In this document: positions 38,997 through 47,742 of the stretch, piece by piece
How the letters are laid out: the number at the start of each line of letters is the position of its first letter
Position numbering within the stretch: the stretch's first letter is position 1
NCBI GenBank assembly: GCA_002842205.1
Contig: PHCI01000015.1
Location: 25,048 to 89,047, forward strand
Reading direction: 5' to 3'
Length of the DNA: 64,000 nucleotides
Origin: Betaproteobacteria bacterium HGW-Betaproteobacteria-3
Lineage (GTDB): Bacteria > Pseudomonadota > Gammaproteobacteria > Burkholderiales > Burkholderiaceae_C
The notes under the pieces: generated by a model
The model's database searches: none
Told to the model about the DNA's origin: nothing
What the model saw: only the letters and a program-made list of their open reading frames with translations
Made by a program: the position numbers and the translations under genes

Positions 38997-39796
38997 ACGA
39001 CGAAACACCCAACCCCTCCCGTGCGCTGCTCGCGCCAGGGAAATGCACGCTGGTCGGCGCCGGTCCGGGCGATCCGGATCTGCTCACGCTCAAGGCCGTC
39101 AAGGCGATCCAGGCCGCCACCGTGCTGCTGGTGGACGACCTCGTGAGCGACGCCGTGCTCGCCTACGCCTCACCCGCCGCGCGCATCGTGCGGGTGGGCA
39201 AGCGCGGGGGCTGCAAGTCCACACCCCAGGCCTTTATCGAAAAGCTGATGGTCTTGGCCGCGCGCGAGGGCGAAAACGTGGTCCGCCTCAAGGGCGGCGA
39301 CCCGTTCATCTTCGGACGCGGCGGCGAGGAAGTCGAACACCTGCAGGCTGCGGGCATCGACGTGACCGTGATCAACGGCATCACCTCGGGCCTGGCGGCC
39401 GTCACCGCGCTGGGGGTGCCGCTCACCCACCGCGAACACGCGCACGGCGTGGTGTTCGTCACCGGCCATGCCAAGCCCGGCTCGGACGGCACCCACTGGC
39501 AAGCCCTGGCCGCCGCCGCACGCGACGCCCGGCTCACGCTGGTGATCTACATGGGTGTCACGGGCGCGGCGCGCATCCAGCAGGCGCTGCTGACCGGCCT
39601 GCCCGCCAGCACGCCGGTGGCGGTGGTGCAGCATGCCAGCCTGCCCACGCAACGCCATGCCGTCACCACGCTCGGGGCGCTGGCCGACACGCTCGCGCAC
39701 GAGCAACTGCAAAGCCCCTCGGTGATCGTGGTGGGCGATGTGATTCGCGGCGTGGCGGCGGCCCGCCTGCCCCGCGCAGCCGCCCGCTCGGCCTGA
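38993..39796 (+). CDS. cobA: Uroporphyrinogen-III C-methyltransferase (second copy)
   Basis: A 267-residue SUMT that produces precorrin-2 for siroheme or cobalamin. It has the canonical motifs VGAGPGDPDLLTLKAVKA near residue 20, RLKGGDPFIFGRGGEE near residue 97 and a C-terminal VVVGDVIRG. It overlaps ybiB by ATGA. Unlike the nirE-like copy upstream it has no FNR/DNR box, so it is probably the housekeeping enzyme that formerly served assimilatory nitrite reductase. Confidence 0.92.
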   Translation: MNDETPNPSRALLAPGKCTLVGAGPGDPDLLTLKAVKAIQAATVLLVDDLVSDAVLAYASPAARIVRVGKRGGCKSTPQAFIEKLMVLAAREGENVVRLKGGDPFIFGRGGEEVEHLQAAGIDVTVINGITSGLAAVTALGVPLTHREHAHGVVFVTGHAKPGSDGTHWQALAAAARDARLTLVIYMGVTGAARIQQALLTGLPASTPVAVVQHASLPTQRHAVTTLGALADTLAHEQLQSPSVIVVGDVIRGVAAARLPRAAARSA

Positions 39797-39859
39797 CGCC
39801 GGCCGGTCCGGCGCGGCTCACGCCCGGCGCCGCCCGGGCAGTTCAATACACTGCAGGCC

Positions 39860-41248
39860 ATGCAAAGCTTTGACGTGGTCATCATCGGCGCCGGCGCGGC
39901 CGGCCTGTTCTGTGCGGGCGTGGCGGCGCAGCGGGGCCTGAAGGTGCTGGTGGTCGACCACAGCGAGAAGGTGGCCGAGAAAATCCGCATCTCGGGCGGC
40001 GGGCGCTGCAACTTCACCAACCGCGAGGTCACGCACGCGCACTTTTCCGGGCAGAACCCCAACTTCGCCCGCTCGGCGCTGTCGCGCTACACCCCGCGCG
40101 ACTTTCTGGCGCTGGTGCAAAAGCACGGCATCGCGTTCCACGAAAAGCACAAGGGCCAGTTGTTTTGCGACCGCTCGTCCGAAGACATCATCCGCATGCT
40201 GCTGGCCGAGTGCGGCGACGGTGCCACTGTCGGCGCCATGGGGGGGCAGGTCACGCGCTGGCAGCCGTGCACCGTCAAAAATCTCAGATTCAATGAAATA
40301 AATGCCGCTAGCCCCCGTCAAATGGAACAAGTTAGCTATCACCTAGATAGCACTAACGGTCCCATAGAAGCCCGTGCCGTGGTCATCGCCACCGGGGGGC
40401 TGTCGATCCCCAAAATCGGCGCCACAGATTTTGGCTACCGCGTGGCCACGCAGTTCGGGCTGCGGCTGGTGACGCCACGCCCGGCGCTGGTGCCGCTCAC
40501 CTTTGACGGCGACGCCTGGGCGCCTTACGCCCACCTGGCGGGCCTGGCGCTGCCCGTGGACATTGAAACCAACCCCCACGCTCCGCCGCTACGCGGGTCG
40601 CTGCCCCCCGAGGGGGCGCATTTCACCTTGGGGCGGCCCGGCGGTGAAACCAACCCCCACGCTCCGCCGCTGCGCGGGTCGCTGCGCAGCGACAAAGGGG
40701 GGCGCGTGACCTTCCACGAAGACCTGCTGTTCACGCACCGCGGTCTGAGCGGCCCGGCCGTGCTGCAAATCTCCACCTTCTGGCAGGAAGGCAGCCCGCT
40801 GCGCCTGAACCTCGCGCCCGGCATGGACCTGGCGGCCGAACTGACGCAGGCCAAGAACAGCTCGCGCAAGCTCATTGCCAACGCGCTGGCTCAGCACATC
40901 CCGACCCGCCTGGCCGACGCCTGGGTGCTGCAGGACGCCGCCTGGCAGCGCCCGGTGAATGAGGCGTCCGACAAGGCGCTGGCGCAGCTGGCCGAACGCC
41001 TGGCGCGGTGGGAAATCACCCCCACCGGCACCGAGGGCTACCGCAAGGCCGAGGTCACGGCCGGGGGCGTGGACACACGCGATCTGTCGTCCCAGACCCT
41101 GGAGTCCAAACAGCCCGGGCTGTACTTCATTGGCGAGGTGGTGGACGTGACCGGCTGGCTCGGCGGCTACAACTTCCAGTGGGCCTGGGCCAGCGCCCAC
41201 GCCTGCGCGCAGGCGCTGGCCGCGCGACTGACAGGCAACGCGCCCTAG
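39860..41248 (+). CDS. NAD(P)/FAD-dependent oxidoreductase, HI0933/YhiN family, interrupted by in-frame repeats
   Basis: A flavoprotein of 462 residues; family members are usually about 400. The FAD-binding motif VVIIGAGAAGLFCAGVAA is at residues 5-22, ISGGGRCNFTNRE follows, and GEVVDVTGWLGGYNFQWAW lies near the C-terminus. The extra length comes from two repeat insertions: a dispersed AT-rich repeat near residues 141-160 and a duplicated GC-rich 27-codon unit near residues 235-276. All keep the frame. The physiological reaction of this family is not settled. Whether this protein is active is unclear. Confidence 0.85.
   Translation: MQSFDVVIIGAGAAGLFCAGVAAQRGLKVLVVDHSEKVAEKIRISGGGRCNFTNREVTHAHFSGQNPNFARSALSRYTPRDFLALVQKHGIAFHEKHKGQLFCDRSSEDIIRMLLAECGDGATVGAMGGQVTRWQPCTVKNLRFNEINAASPRQMEQVSYHLDSTNGPIEARAVVIATGGLSIPKIGATDFGYRVATQFGLRLVTPRPALVPLTFDGDAWAPYAHLAGLALPVDIETNPHAPPLRGSLPPEGAHFTLGRPGGETNPHAPPLRGSLRSDKGGRVTFHEDLLFTHRGLSGPAVLQISTFWQEGSPLRLNLAPGMDLAAELTQAKNSSRKLIANALAQHIPTRLADAWVLQDAAWQRPVNEASDKALAQLAERLARWEITPTGTEGYRKAEVTAGGVDTRDLSSQTLESKQPGLYFIGEVVDVTGWLGGYNFQWAWASAHACAQALAARLTGNAP
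40281..40340. repeat. Dispersed repeat, copy B, inside the HI0933-family gene
   Basis: An AT-rich stretch in a GC-rich gene. On the minus strand it reads ATAGCTAACTTG, then CCATTTGACGGGGGCTAG and ATTTATTTCATTGAATC, aligning with copy A (ATAGCAAACTATG, CATTTGGCGGGGGCCAG, TTTGAATTTC). It adds about 20 codons in frame without a stop. Confidence 0.65.
40564..40685 (+). repeat. GC-rich repeat duplicated with 81-bp period inside a coding sequence
   Basis: A 41-bp segment beginning TGAAACCAACCCCCACG occurs at 40564-40604 and again at 40645-40685 with one mismatch. The 81-bp period equals 27 codons, so the peptide ETNPHAPPLRGSL is repeated in frame. The sequence with CGCGGGTCGCTGCCCCCCG resembles intergenic REP-like elements of Comamonadaceae, here placed inside a gene. 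Confidence 0.85.
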
Positions 41249-41280
41249 CGTATAACCGCCCAAAACCGCTGGAGACCGCC

Positions 41281-43701
41281 ATGAAACGCATTGCCAAGAC
41301 CCTGGGCCTGTTGCTCGCCACGCTCGTGCTGCTGGGCGCACTGGCCGGCGCCTGGTATGTGCACACGCGCCAGCCCGAGCGCAGCGGCACCATCCTCATG
41401 ACCGGGCTCACGGCCCCTGTGACCGTGCGCTACGACGAACGCGGCGTGCCCCACCTGCGGGCCGACCACGAGGCCGACCTGTACCGTGCCCTGGGTTATG
41501 TGCATGCGCAAGACCGCCTGTTCCAGATGGAGATGGTGCGCCGTCTGGCGCGGGGCGAGCTGGCCGAAATCCTGGGGCCCAAGCTGCTCGACATCGACCG
41601 GCTGTTTCGCACGCTGGGCCTGCGGGCCCATGCCGACAAGGCCGTGGCCGCCATGGACACCGCGCAACCTTCGTTCCGGGCGTTGCAAGCCTATCTGGAC
41701 GGCGTCAACCAGTTTCAGGCCACGCACCCCGCGCCCATCGAGTTCGGCCTGCTGGGCATCCCCAAGCGCGACTTCACCCCGCAGGACACCCTGGCCGTGG
41801 CCGGCTACCTCGCCTACAGTTTTGCCGTTGCCTTCAAGACCGAACCCGTCCTGACGCAGATACGCGACCAGCTCGGGCCCGAGCACCTTCGGGCGTTCGA
41901 TCTGGCCTGGCACCCCGAAGGCGTGCTGCCGCCCGCCACCGCCCCGCTGGCGCGCCTGAGCCCGTCGGACTGGCAAGGCCTGCAGCGGCTCGCCGAACTC
42001 AACAGCCAGGTGCAGGATCTCAGCGGCGTGCCCGCCCTCGAAGGCAGCAATGCCTGGGTGATTTCTGGCACGCGCACCCAAAGCGGCAAACCGCTGCTGG
42101 CGGGCGACCCGCACATCGCGTATTCGGCGCCTGCGGTCTGGTACGAGGCCCATCTTTCGTCGCCGGGGTTTGAGTTGTACGGGCACTTCCAGGCGCTCAA
42201 CCCGATGGCGCTGCTGGGCCACAACATGCGCTTCGGCTGGAGCCTGACCATGTTCCAGAACGACGACATGGACCTGATCGCCGAAAAACCCAACCCGGCC
42301 CAACCGCAGCAGGTCTGGCACCAGGGGAAATGGGTGGACACCACCGTGCGCCAGGAGACCATCCGCGTCAAGGGCTCCGCGCCGGTCGAACTGGCGGTGC
42401 GGCTGTCACCCCATGGCCCCATCGTCAACGGCGCGCTGGGCGAAGGCGCCCCCGACGCCAGCGCCACCCCCATCGCCATGTGGTGGGCTTTTCTGGAAAC
42501 CGAAAACCCCATCCTCGAGGCGTTTTTCGCGCTCAATCGCGCCGACACCCTGGCCGCCGCGCGCACCGCCGCGAGCAAAATCCACGCGCCCGGCCTGAAC
42601 GTCGTCTGGGCCAACGCCGCCGGCGACATCGGCTGGTGGGCCGCCGCCCGCGTGCCGCTGCGCCCCAAGGGCGTCCACCCCAACTTCATTCTGGACGGCG
42701 CCACGGCCCAGGCCGACAAGCCGGGCTTCCAGCCCTTTGAAGACAACCCGCACGAAGAAAACCCGGCGCGCGGTTTCATCGCATCGGCCAACCAGCAGCC
42801 CACGCCGGGCAGCGGCGCACCCGTCGCCGGGTATTACAACCTGTGGGACCGTGGCCAACGGCTCACGCAACAGTTGGGGCAGCCCGGCGTGAAGTGGGAC
42901 GCAGCCCAAAGCCAGGCTCTGCAGCTTGACGTGCAAACCGGCTACGCCCACCGGTTGCTGCAGCCGCTGCTGCCCTTGCTGCGCAACCTCGTGCAAGCGC
43001 CCGACGAGCGCGCCCTGCTGGAGCAGCTGGCCGCATGGGACGGCCGCCACACGGTGGAGCAAACCATGCCCACCCTGTTCCATCAGCTGGAATATGAAAT
43101 CGCCTTCGCGGCCATGGCCGACGAGCTTGGCCCCGTCGGCTTCAGAAACCTGCTGCGCACCCGCGCCCTCGACCACGCCCTGCCGCGGCTGGCGGCGGAT
43201 GCACCGTCGCCGTGGTGGGACAACCGCAACACCCCCGCCGTGGAAACCCGTGCCGACACCGTCAAGGTCGCCTGGGATGCCGCGCTGGCCCATTTGAAGA
43301 AGACCCTGGGCCCGGACCCGCAAGCCTGGACCTGGGGCCGTGCCCACACCCTCACGCACAACCACCCGCTGGGCCAGCAAAAACCGCTCGACCGGCTGTT
43401 CAGCGTCGGCCCCATGGCGGCGCCCGGGGGCCGCGAGCTGCCCAACAACCTCGGCATGCCCATCGGCCCGGCGCCCTGGGCCGTCACCTACGGCCCCTCG
43501 ACGCGGCGCGTGATCGACTTTGCCGATGCCAGCCAGTCCCGCGGCATCAATCCGGTGGGCCAGAGCGGGGTGTGGTTCGACCGCCACTACGCCGACCAGG
43601 CCTTGGACTTCATCCACGGCGTCTCGCAACCCCAGCACTTGCTGGAGCCCGACGTGGCCGCCCACACCCGCAGCACCCTGGCGCTCACCCCGGCGCGCTG
43701 A
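41281..43701 (+). CDS. Penicillin acylase family Ntn-hydrolase
   Basis: An exported amidohydrolase of 806 residues made as a precursor that cleaves itself into two chains. A signal/anchor segment lies at residues 9-28 (LGLLLATLVLLGALAGAWYV). The autocatalytic site is the Ser in LEGSNAWVISG near residue 255, which becomes the N-terminal nucleophile. Family relatives act on penicillins, acyl-homoserine lactones or other acylamides; the substrate is unknown. It begins 33 bases after the flavoprotein gene and may be cotranscribed. Confidence 0.92.
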   Translation: MKRIAKTLGLLLATLVLLGALAGAWYVHTRQPERSGTILMTGLTAPVTVRYDERGVPHLRADHEADLYRALGYVHAQDRLFQMEMVRRLARGELAEILGPKLLDIDRLFRTLGLRAHADKAVAAMDTAQPSFRALQAYLDGVNQFQATHPAPIEFGLLGIPKRDFTPQDTLAVAGYLAYSFAVAFKTEPVLTQIRDQLGPEHLRAFDLAWHPEGVLPPATAPLARLSPSDWQGLQRLAELNSQVQDLSGVPALEGSNAWVISGTRTQSGKPLLAGDPHIAYSAPAVWYEAHLSSPGFELYGHFQALNPMALLGHNMRFGWSLTMFQNDDMDLIAEKPNPAQPQQVWHQGKWVDTTVRQETIRVKGSAPVELAVRLSPHGPIVNGALGEGAPDASATPIAMWWAFLETENPILEAFFALNRADTLAAARTAASKIHAPGLNVVWANAAGDIGWWAAARVPLRPKGVHPNFILDGATAQADKPGFQPFEDNPHEENPARGFIASANQQPTPGSGAPVAGYYNLWDRGQRLTQQLGQPGVKWDAAQSQALQLDVQTGYAHRLLQPLLPLLRNLVQAPDERALLEQLAAWDGRHTVEQTMPTLFHQLEYEIAFAAMADELGPVGFRNLLRTRALDHALPRLAADAPSPWWDNRNTPAVETRADTVKVAWDAALAHLKKTLGPDPQAWTWGRAHTLTHNHPLGQQKPLDRLFSVGPMAAPGGRELPNNLGMPIGPAPWAVTYGPSTRRVIDFADASQSRGINPVGQSGVWFDRHYADQALDFIHGVSQPQHLLEPDVAAHTRSTLALTPAR

Positions 43702-43727
43702 CGGGGGCCCTACTCACGGTGGCATCA

Positions 43728-43755
43728 TTGAATTCATCTACAAAAACGCTATAAT
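43728..43755 (+). promoter_or_regulatory. Sigma-70 promoter of rpsU
   Basis: A -35 TTGAAT (43728-43733) and a perfect -10 TATAAT (43750-43755) are separated by 16 bases. They lie about 118 bases before the rpsU start, in the first plus-strand gap after the acylase gene. Confidence 0.85.
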
Positions 43756-43872
43756 CCATGGCTTTGCTGGCAAACCCCGTCGGCCAATACGAATCACAGA
43801 CGGGGAAACGGGGAAACCCCCAGAGCACCGGGTATCGATCTTTCCGGCGCGCATTTCAGAAACATCGAAGTA

Positions 43873-44085
43873 ATGACGACCATCCGTGTAAAAGAAAACG
43901 AACCCTTTGACGTGGCCCTGCGCCGCTTCAAGCGCACCATTGAAAAGCTCGGCCTGCTGACCGACCTGCGCGCCCGCGAGTTTTATGAAAAGCCCACCGC
44001 CGAGCGCAAGCGCAAGAAGGCCGCGGCCGTCAAGCGCCACTACAAGCGCGTGCGCAGCATGCAGCTGCCCAAAAAGCTCTACTGA
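43873..44085 (+). CDS. rpsU: 30S ribosomal protein S21
   Basis: A basic 70-residue protein, [20 protein letters not shown], with the C-terminal lysine/arginine-rich tract typical of S21, which supports translation initiation on the 30S platform. The length matches the family. It is followed by an intrinsic terminator and then by the YqeY gene, the order known in many proteobacteria. Confidence 0.97.
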
Positions 44086-44103
44086 TCCCGGCTTCACCGC
44101 CTG

Positions 44104-44143
44104 AAGGCTCGCCCGGGAACGCCCGCGCGAGCCTTTGCTTTTT
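44104..44143 (+). terminator. Intrinsic terminator after rpsU
   Basis: Nine-base arms AAGGCTCGC (44104-44112) and GCGAGCCTT (44127-44135) are followed by TGCTTTTT. It sits 19 bases past the rpsU stop and would limit readthrough into the YqeY gene. Confidence 0.85.
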
Positions 44144-44163
44144 GCCCTCCTGAAAGACCCACC

Positions 44164-44625
44164 ATGAGCCTCAAAGACCAGATCACCGAAGACATGAAGG
44201 CCGCCATGCGCGCCCGTGACACCGAGCGCCTGGGCACCATCCGCCTGCTCACTGCGGCCATGAAGCAAAAGGAAGTGGACGAACGCGTCGAACTCGACGA
44301 CACCCTGGTGATCGCCATCGTGGACAAGCTCATCAAGCAGCGCAAGGACAGCATCGAGGCCTACACCAAGGCCGCCCGGCAAGACCTGGCCGACAAGGAA
44401 GCCGCCGAGATCACGGTGCTGCAGGCCTACCTGCCCGCGCGCCTGTCGGCCGACGAGGTGGCCGCAGAAGTCAAGGCCATCGTCGCCGGGCTGGGCGAAG
44501 AATTGGGCCGCAAGGCCGGCCCGGGCGACATGGGCAAGGTCATGGGCGCGGTCAAGGCCAAACTCGCCGGCAAGGCCGACATGGGGCAGGTGTCAGCGGC
44601 CGTCAAGGCCGCCTTGGCGGATTGA
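44164..44625 (+). CDS. GatB/YqeY domain-containing protein
   Basis: The 153-residue protein begins MSLKDQITEDMKAAMRARDT and contains the YqeY fold shared with the tail domain of GatB: a helical bundle (LLTAAMKQKEVDER, RKDSIEAYTKAAR) and a C-terminal small domain (PGDMGKVMGAVKAKLAGKAD). The family is thought to bind tRNA, but the function is not established. It lies downstream of rpsU. Confidence 0.92.
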   Translation: MSLKDQITEDMKAAMRARDTERLGTIRLLTAAMKQKEVDERVELDDTLVIAIVDKLIKQRKDSIEAYTKAARQDLADKEAAEITVLQAYLPARLSADEVAAEVKAIVAGLGEELGRKAGPGDMGKVMGAVKAKLAGKADMGQVSAAVKAALAD

Positions 44626-44712
44626 TGCGGCAGCCACCCCGCGGCACCGGCTCCGCTGGGCCGCTGGTGGCGCCCCCTGAGGGTGCTGAGCCGGCCGCTT
44701 CGGGGGCGGGCC

Positions 44713-46092
44713 TCAGCTCCCCGCCACCTTCATGCGGTTGATCAGGATCGAGCCGACCGTCTTGGCGCCGTAGTTGTAGGTGTCCGCGCCCACGGCCTCG
44801 ATACCTTTGAACATGTCTTTCATGTTGCCGGCGATGGTGATTTCCTGCACCGGGTAGGCAATCTGGCCGTTCTCGACCCAGAAGCCGCTGGCGCCGCGTG
44901 AATAGTCGCCGGTGACGTAATTCACGCCCTGCCCCATGAGTTCGATCACGAACAGGCCGGTGCCAAGCTTTTTCAGCATCGCGTCGAGGTCGTCCCCGGG
45001 CCGGGTGCGGCGCGACGACAGCGTGAGGTTGTGCGAACCGCCCGCATTGCCCGTGGTCTTCATGCCCAGCTTGCGCGCCGAATAGGTGCTGAGGAAATAG
45101 CCCTGCACCCGCCCGGCGTCCACCACCTTGCGGGCCCGGGTCTGCACGCCTTCCTCGTCGAACGGAGAACTGCCCTTGCCGCGCAGCACAAACGGGTCTT
45201 CATCAAGGTGGATGTGCTCTGGAAACACCTTCTTGCCCATCGAATCCAGCAAAAAGCTGCTCTTGCGGTACAGCGCGCCGCCGCTCACGGCCTGCACAAA
45301 ACCACCGAGCAGCCCGGCGGCCAGCGGCGATTCGAACAGCACCGGGCATTCGCGTGTGGAAATCTTGCGGGATTTGAGGCGGCTCAGCGCCCGCTCAGCG
45401 GCGTAGCGTCCCACGGCCTCAGGCGAGGCCAGCTCTTCAGCGCAGCGCATCGAGCTGTACCAGGCGTCGCGCTGCATGCCTGTGCCCTTGCCGGCGATGG
45501 GCGCCACCGACAGGCTGTGGCGCGAGCTGGCGTAGCCGCCGCGAAAACCCCGGGTGTGGGCGCTGAAAAAATGGCTTTGCTGGGCCGACACGCCCGCGCC
45601 TTCGCTGTTGGTGATGCGGCGGTCGGTGGCGAGCGCGGCGGCCTCGCATTCGAGCGCAATCTTCGCCGCCTGCTCGCTGGTCAATGCCCAGGGGTGGAAT
45701 AGGTCCAGATCAGGCTGTGTGGTGGCGATGTCTTCGGCGTCGGGCAGGCCCGCCACCGGGTCTTCGGCGGTGAAGCGCGCGATGTCGTAGGCGGCCTGCA
45801 CCGTCTGCTCAATGGCAGCACGGGAAAAATCGGAGGTGCTGGCATTGCCACGCCGCTGGCCCACATACACCGTGACGCCCAGCGACTTGTCGCGGTTGCG
45901 CTCGACGTTTTCCAGTTCTCCCTTGCGCACCGAAACGCTCAGGCCGCAGCCCTCGGAGGCCTCGGCCCCCGCGTCGGTGGCGCCGAGCTTTTTGGCGTGC
46001 GCCAGTGCCGTGTCGACCAGCCCCTCGAAAAAAGGACGGGTGTAGGAAAAGCCGGTTTCGGCCGATGGAACGCGTGGGGTGGTGGTCTTCAT
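44713..46092 (-). CDS. pmbA: Metalloprotease-related protein PmbA/TldE
   Basis: PmbA (TldE) pairs with TldD to form a protease that processes small peptides and the CcdA antitoxin in E. coli. The 459-residue protein has the family C-terminus (GTGLFVIELMGQGVNYVTGDYSRGASGFWVENG). The metal-binding HExxxH motif is absent; it belongs to TldD. It is convergent with YqeY and divergent from darP, the usual neighbour. The link to CcdA is worth noting because a CcdB-family gene lies 10 kb away. Confidence 0.93.
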   Translation of the reverse strand: MKTTTPRVPSAETGFSYTRPFFEGLVDTALAHAKKLGATDAGAEASEGCGLSVSVRKGELENVERNRDKSLGVTVYVGQRRGNASTSDFSRAAIEQTVQAAYDIARFTAEDPVAGLPDAEDIATTQPDLDLFHPWALTSEQAAKIALECEAAALATDRRITNSEGAGVSAQQSHFFSAHTRGFRGGYASSRHSLSVAPIAGKGTGMQRDAWYSSMRCAEELASPEAVGRYAAERALSRLKSRKISTRECPVLFESPLAAGLLGGFVQAVSGGALYRKSSFLLDSMGKKVFPEHIHLDEDPFVLRGKGSSPFDEEGVQTRARKVVDAGRVQGYFLSTYSARKLGMKTTGNAGGSHNLTLSSRRTRPGDDLDAMLKKLGTGLFVIELMGQGVNYVTGDYSRGASGFWVENGQIAYPVQEITIAGNMKDMFKGIEAVGADTYNYGAKTVGSILINRMKVAGS

Positions 46093-46153
46093 ATCGGAGG
46101 CTATGATACTTGGCGCTGCACGTGCGAGCGCCTACCGCACCCGATCACCCTAT

Positions 46154-46825
46154 ATGTCCCGCAAACCCAAAAAAGGCTATTACGTCCGTGGCGAGTTTGT
46201 TGCCGAAGGCAGCGAACTCGATCTGGAGCTCAAACGCGAGCTCAAAGGCACCGACGAGTTGTCCAAAACCGAGCTCAAGGCCCAGAGCACCGAGCTGCAA
46301 CGCCTGGGCACAGCCTTGCTGGACCTGCGCCCCGACCTGATGGCGCGTCTGGCCCTGTCCGAGAAGCTGACCGATGCGCTGGCCGAGGCCAAACGCATCA
46401 CCAACTTCGAGGGCAAGCGGCGCCAGATGCAGTTCGTCGGCAAGCTCATGCGGCTGCTCGACGACGAGACGCTGGCGAAAATCCGGGCGGCCCTCGAGGA
46501 ACAGCACGGCGGCTCCGCGCGTGAAACCCTGGCCCTGCACCTGGCAGAGCAATGGCGCGACAAACTGATCGCCGACGAAGACGCGCTTGGTGAATGGGTG
46601 CACCAGTTCCCCGCCACCGACACACAGCAGTTGCGCGCGCTGGTGCGCCAGGCGCGCAAGGACGCCCCGCCCACGGACCAGGACGCCGTCTCCCGCGGCC
46701 TGGCGCCGCGCCAGGGCCGCGCCTACCGCGAGATCTTCCAGCTGGTGCGCGATCACCTGGCCGGTGGCGACGACATCCCCGAGCCTGAACCCAACGCCCG
46801 CGGCGATGCCGATCTGGCGCCCTGA
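46154..46825 (+). CDS. darP: Ribosome-associated protein DarP (YjgA)
   Basis: DarP binds late 50S assembly intermediates. The 223-residue product starts MSRKPKKGYYVRGEFV, with SKTELKAQSTELQRLGTALL and RQMQFVGKLMRLLD in the central helical domain. I chose the ATG at 46154; in-frame sequence upstream is not family-like. It is divergent from pmbA and followed after 27 bases by mog. Confidence 0.92.
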   Translation: MSRKPKKGYYVRGEFVAEGSELDLELKRELKGTDELSKTELKAQSTELQRLGTALLDLRPDLMARLALSEKLTDALAEAKRITNFEGKRRQMQFVGKLMRLLDDETLAKIRAALEEQHGGSARETLALHLAEQWRDKLIADEDALGEWVHQFPATDTQQLRALVRQARKDAPPTDQDAVSRGLAPRQGRAYREIFQLVRDHLAGGDDIPEPEPNARGDADLAP

Positions 46826-46852
46826 ATCCGGTACTTTTGAAAAGCAACGCCC

Positions 46853-47437
46853 ATGTTCGATCCTGTCAAGATTGGCATCGTCTCCGTCAGCGACCGCGCC
46901 TCCACCGGCGTCTATGAAGACAAGGGTCTGCCCGCCCTGAAAGAATGGCTGGGCCGCGCGCTGCACAACCCGATCAGCTTTGAGCCGCGGCTGATCCCCG
47001 ACGAAAAGGAGCGCATCAGCGCCACCCTGATGGAGCTGGTGGACGCCGGTTGCGCGCTGGTGCTGACCACTGGCGGCACCGGCCCGGCGCTGCGCGACGT
47101 GACGCCCGAGGCCACGCTGGCCGTGGCCCACAAGGAGATGCCGGGCTTTGGCGAGCAGATGCGTCAGATCAGCCTGAAGTTTGTGCCCACGGCGATCCTG
47201 TCACGCCAGGTGGCGGTGGTGCGCGACCATTCGCTCATCATCAACCTGCCGGGGCAACCCAAGGCGATCGCCGAAACGCTGGAAGGCCTCAAGGGCGGCG
47301 ACGGTGTGGCGGCCGTGCCGGGTATTTTTGCAGCGGTGCCGTATTGCATCGACCTGATTGGTGGGCCGTATCTGGAAACCCGCGACGAAGTCTGCAAGGC
47401 CTTCCGGCCCAAAAACGCGATTCGCGCCAAAGCTTGA
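46853..47437 (+). CDS. mog: Molybdopterin adenylyltransferase
   Basis: Mog adenylates molybdopterin before molybdenum insertion. The 194-residue protein has IGIVSVSDRASTGVYEDKG at the N-terminus and the MPT-binding TTGGTGPALRDVTPEA motif near residue 70. A denitrifier needs Moco for nitrate reductase, but none is encoded in this window. It is 27 bases downstream of darP. Confidence 0.94.
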   Translation: MFDPVKIGIVSVSDRASTGVYEDKGLPALKEWLGRALHNPISFEPRLIPDEKERISATLMELVDAGCALVLTTGGTGPALRDVTPEATLAVAHKEMPGFGEQMRQISLKFVPTAILSRQVAVVRDHSLIINLPGQPKAIAETLEGLKGGDGVAAVPGIFAAVPYCIDLIGGPYLETRDEVCKAFRPKNAIRAKA

Positions 47438-47463
47438 GGGCGCGGCCCGGGCCGCCGGGCGGC

Positions 47464-47685
47464 CTACCCGAAGTTGAGCACCCATTCGACGCCCTGCGCG
47501 TGCGCGGCCTCGATGGCGTCCTCGGGCGTGGCATGGTCGCCGCGCTCGACCGCGATTTCACGCGGCCGGGTCGGCCAGACCTGCTTGGAGACGGTCAGTA
47601 CGGGCACAAACTTTCCGCCGTCTGCGGCTTTGGCGCTGCACTGCAACTCGTAGTTCTGGTGTTTGAAGACCGTCATCGCTTCCAT
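47464..47685 (-). CDS. Conserved small protein of unknown function
   Basis: A 73-residue soluble protein with a GAGGAAAAAC ribosome-binding region before the ATG at 47685. It has a central acidic/basic segment (AVERGDHATPEDAIEAAHAQG) resembling the end of small Burkholderiales proteins of unknown role. No signal peptide or membrane helix is seen. It is convergent with mog. Confidence 0.65.
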   Translation of the reverse strand: MEAMTVFKHQNYELQCSAKAADGGKFVPVLTVSKQVWPTRPREIAVERGDHATPEDAIEAAHAQGVEWVLNFG

Positions 47686-47742
47686 GTTTTTCCTCTTCCT
47701 TGATGCGTCCAGTATGCGCCTTTTGCAGCGCCCAACGGCGGC

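Noticed and set aside
44626..44712. GC-rich segment between yqeY and pmbA as a bidirectional terminator
   Set aside because: Short C-run and G-run arms can pair weakly, but no clean stem with a T-tract was found on either strand.
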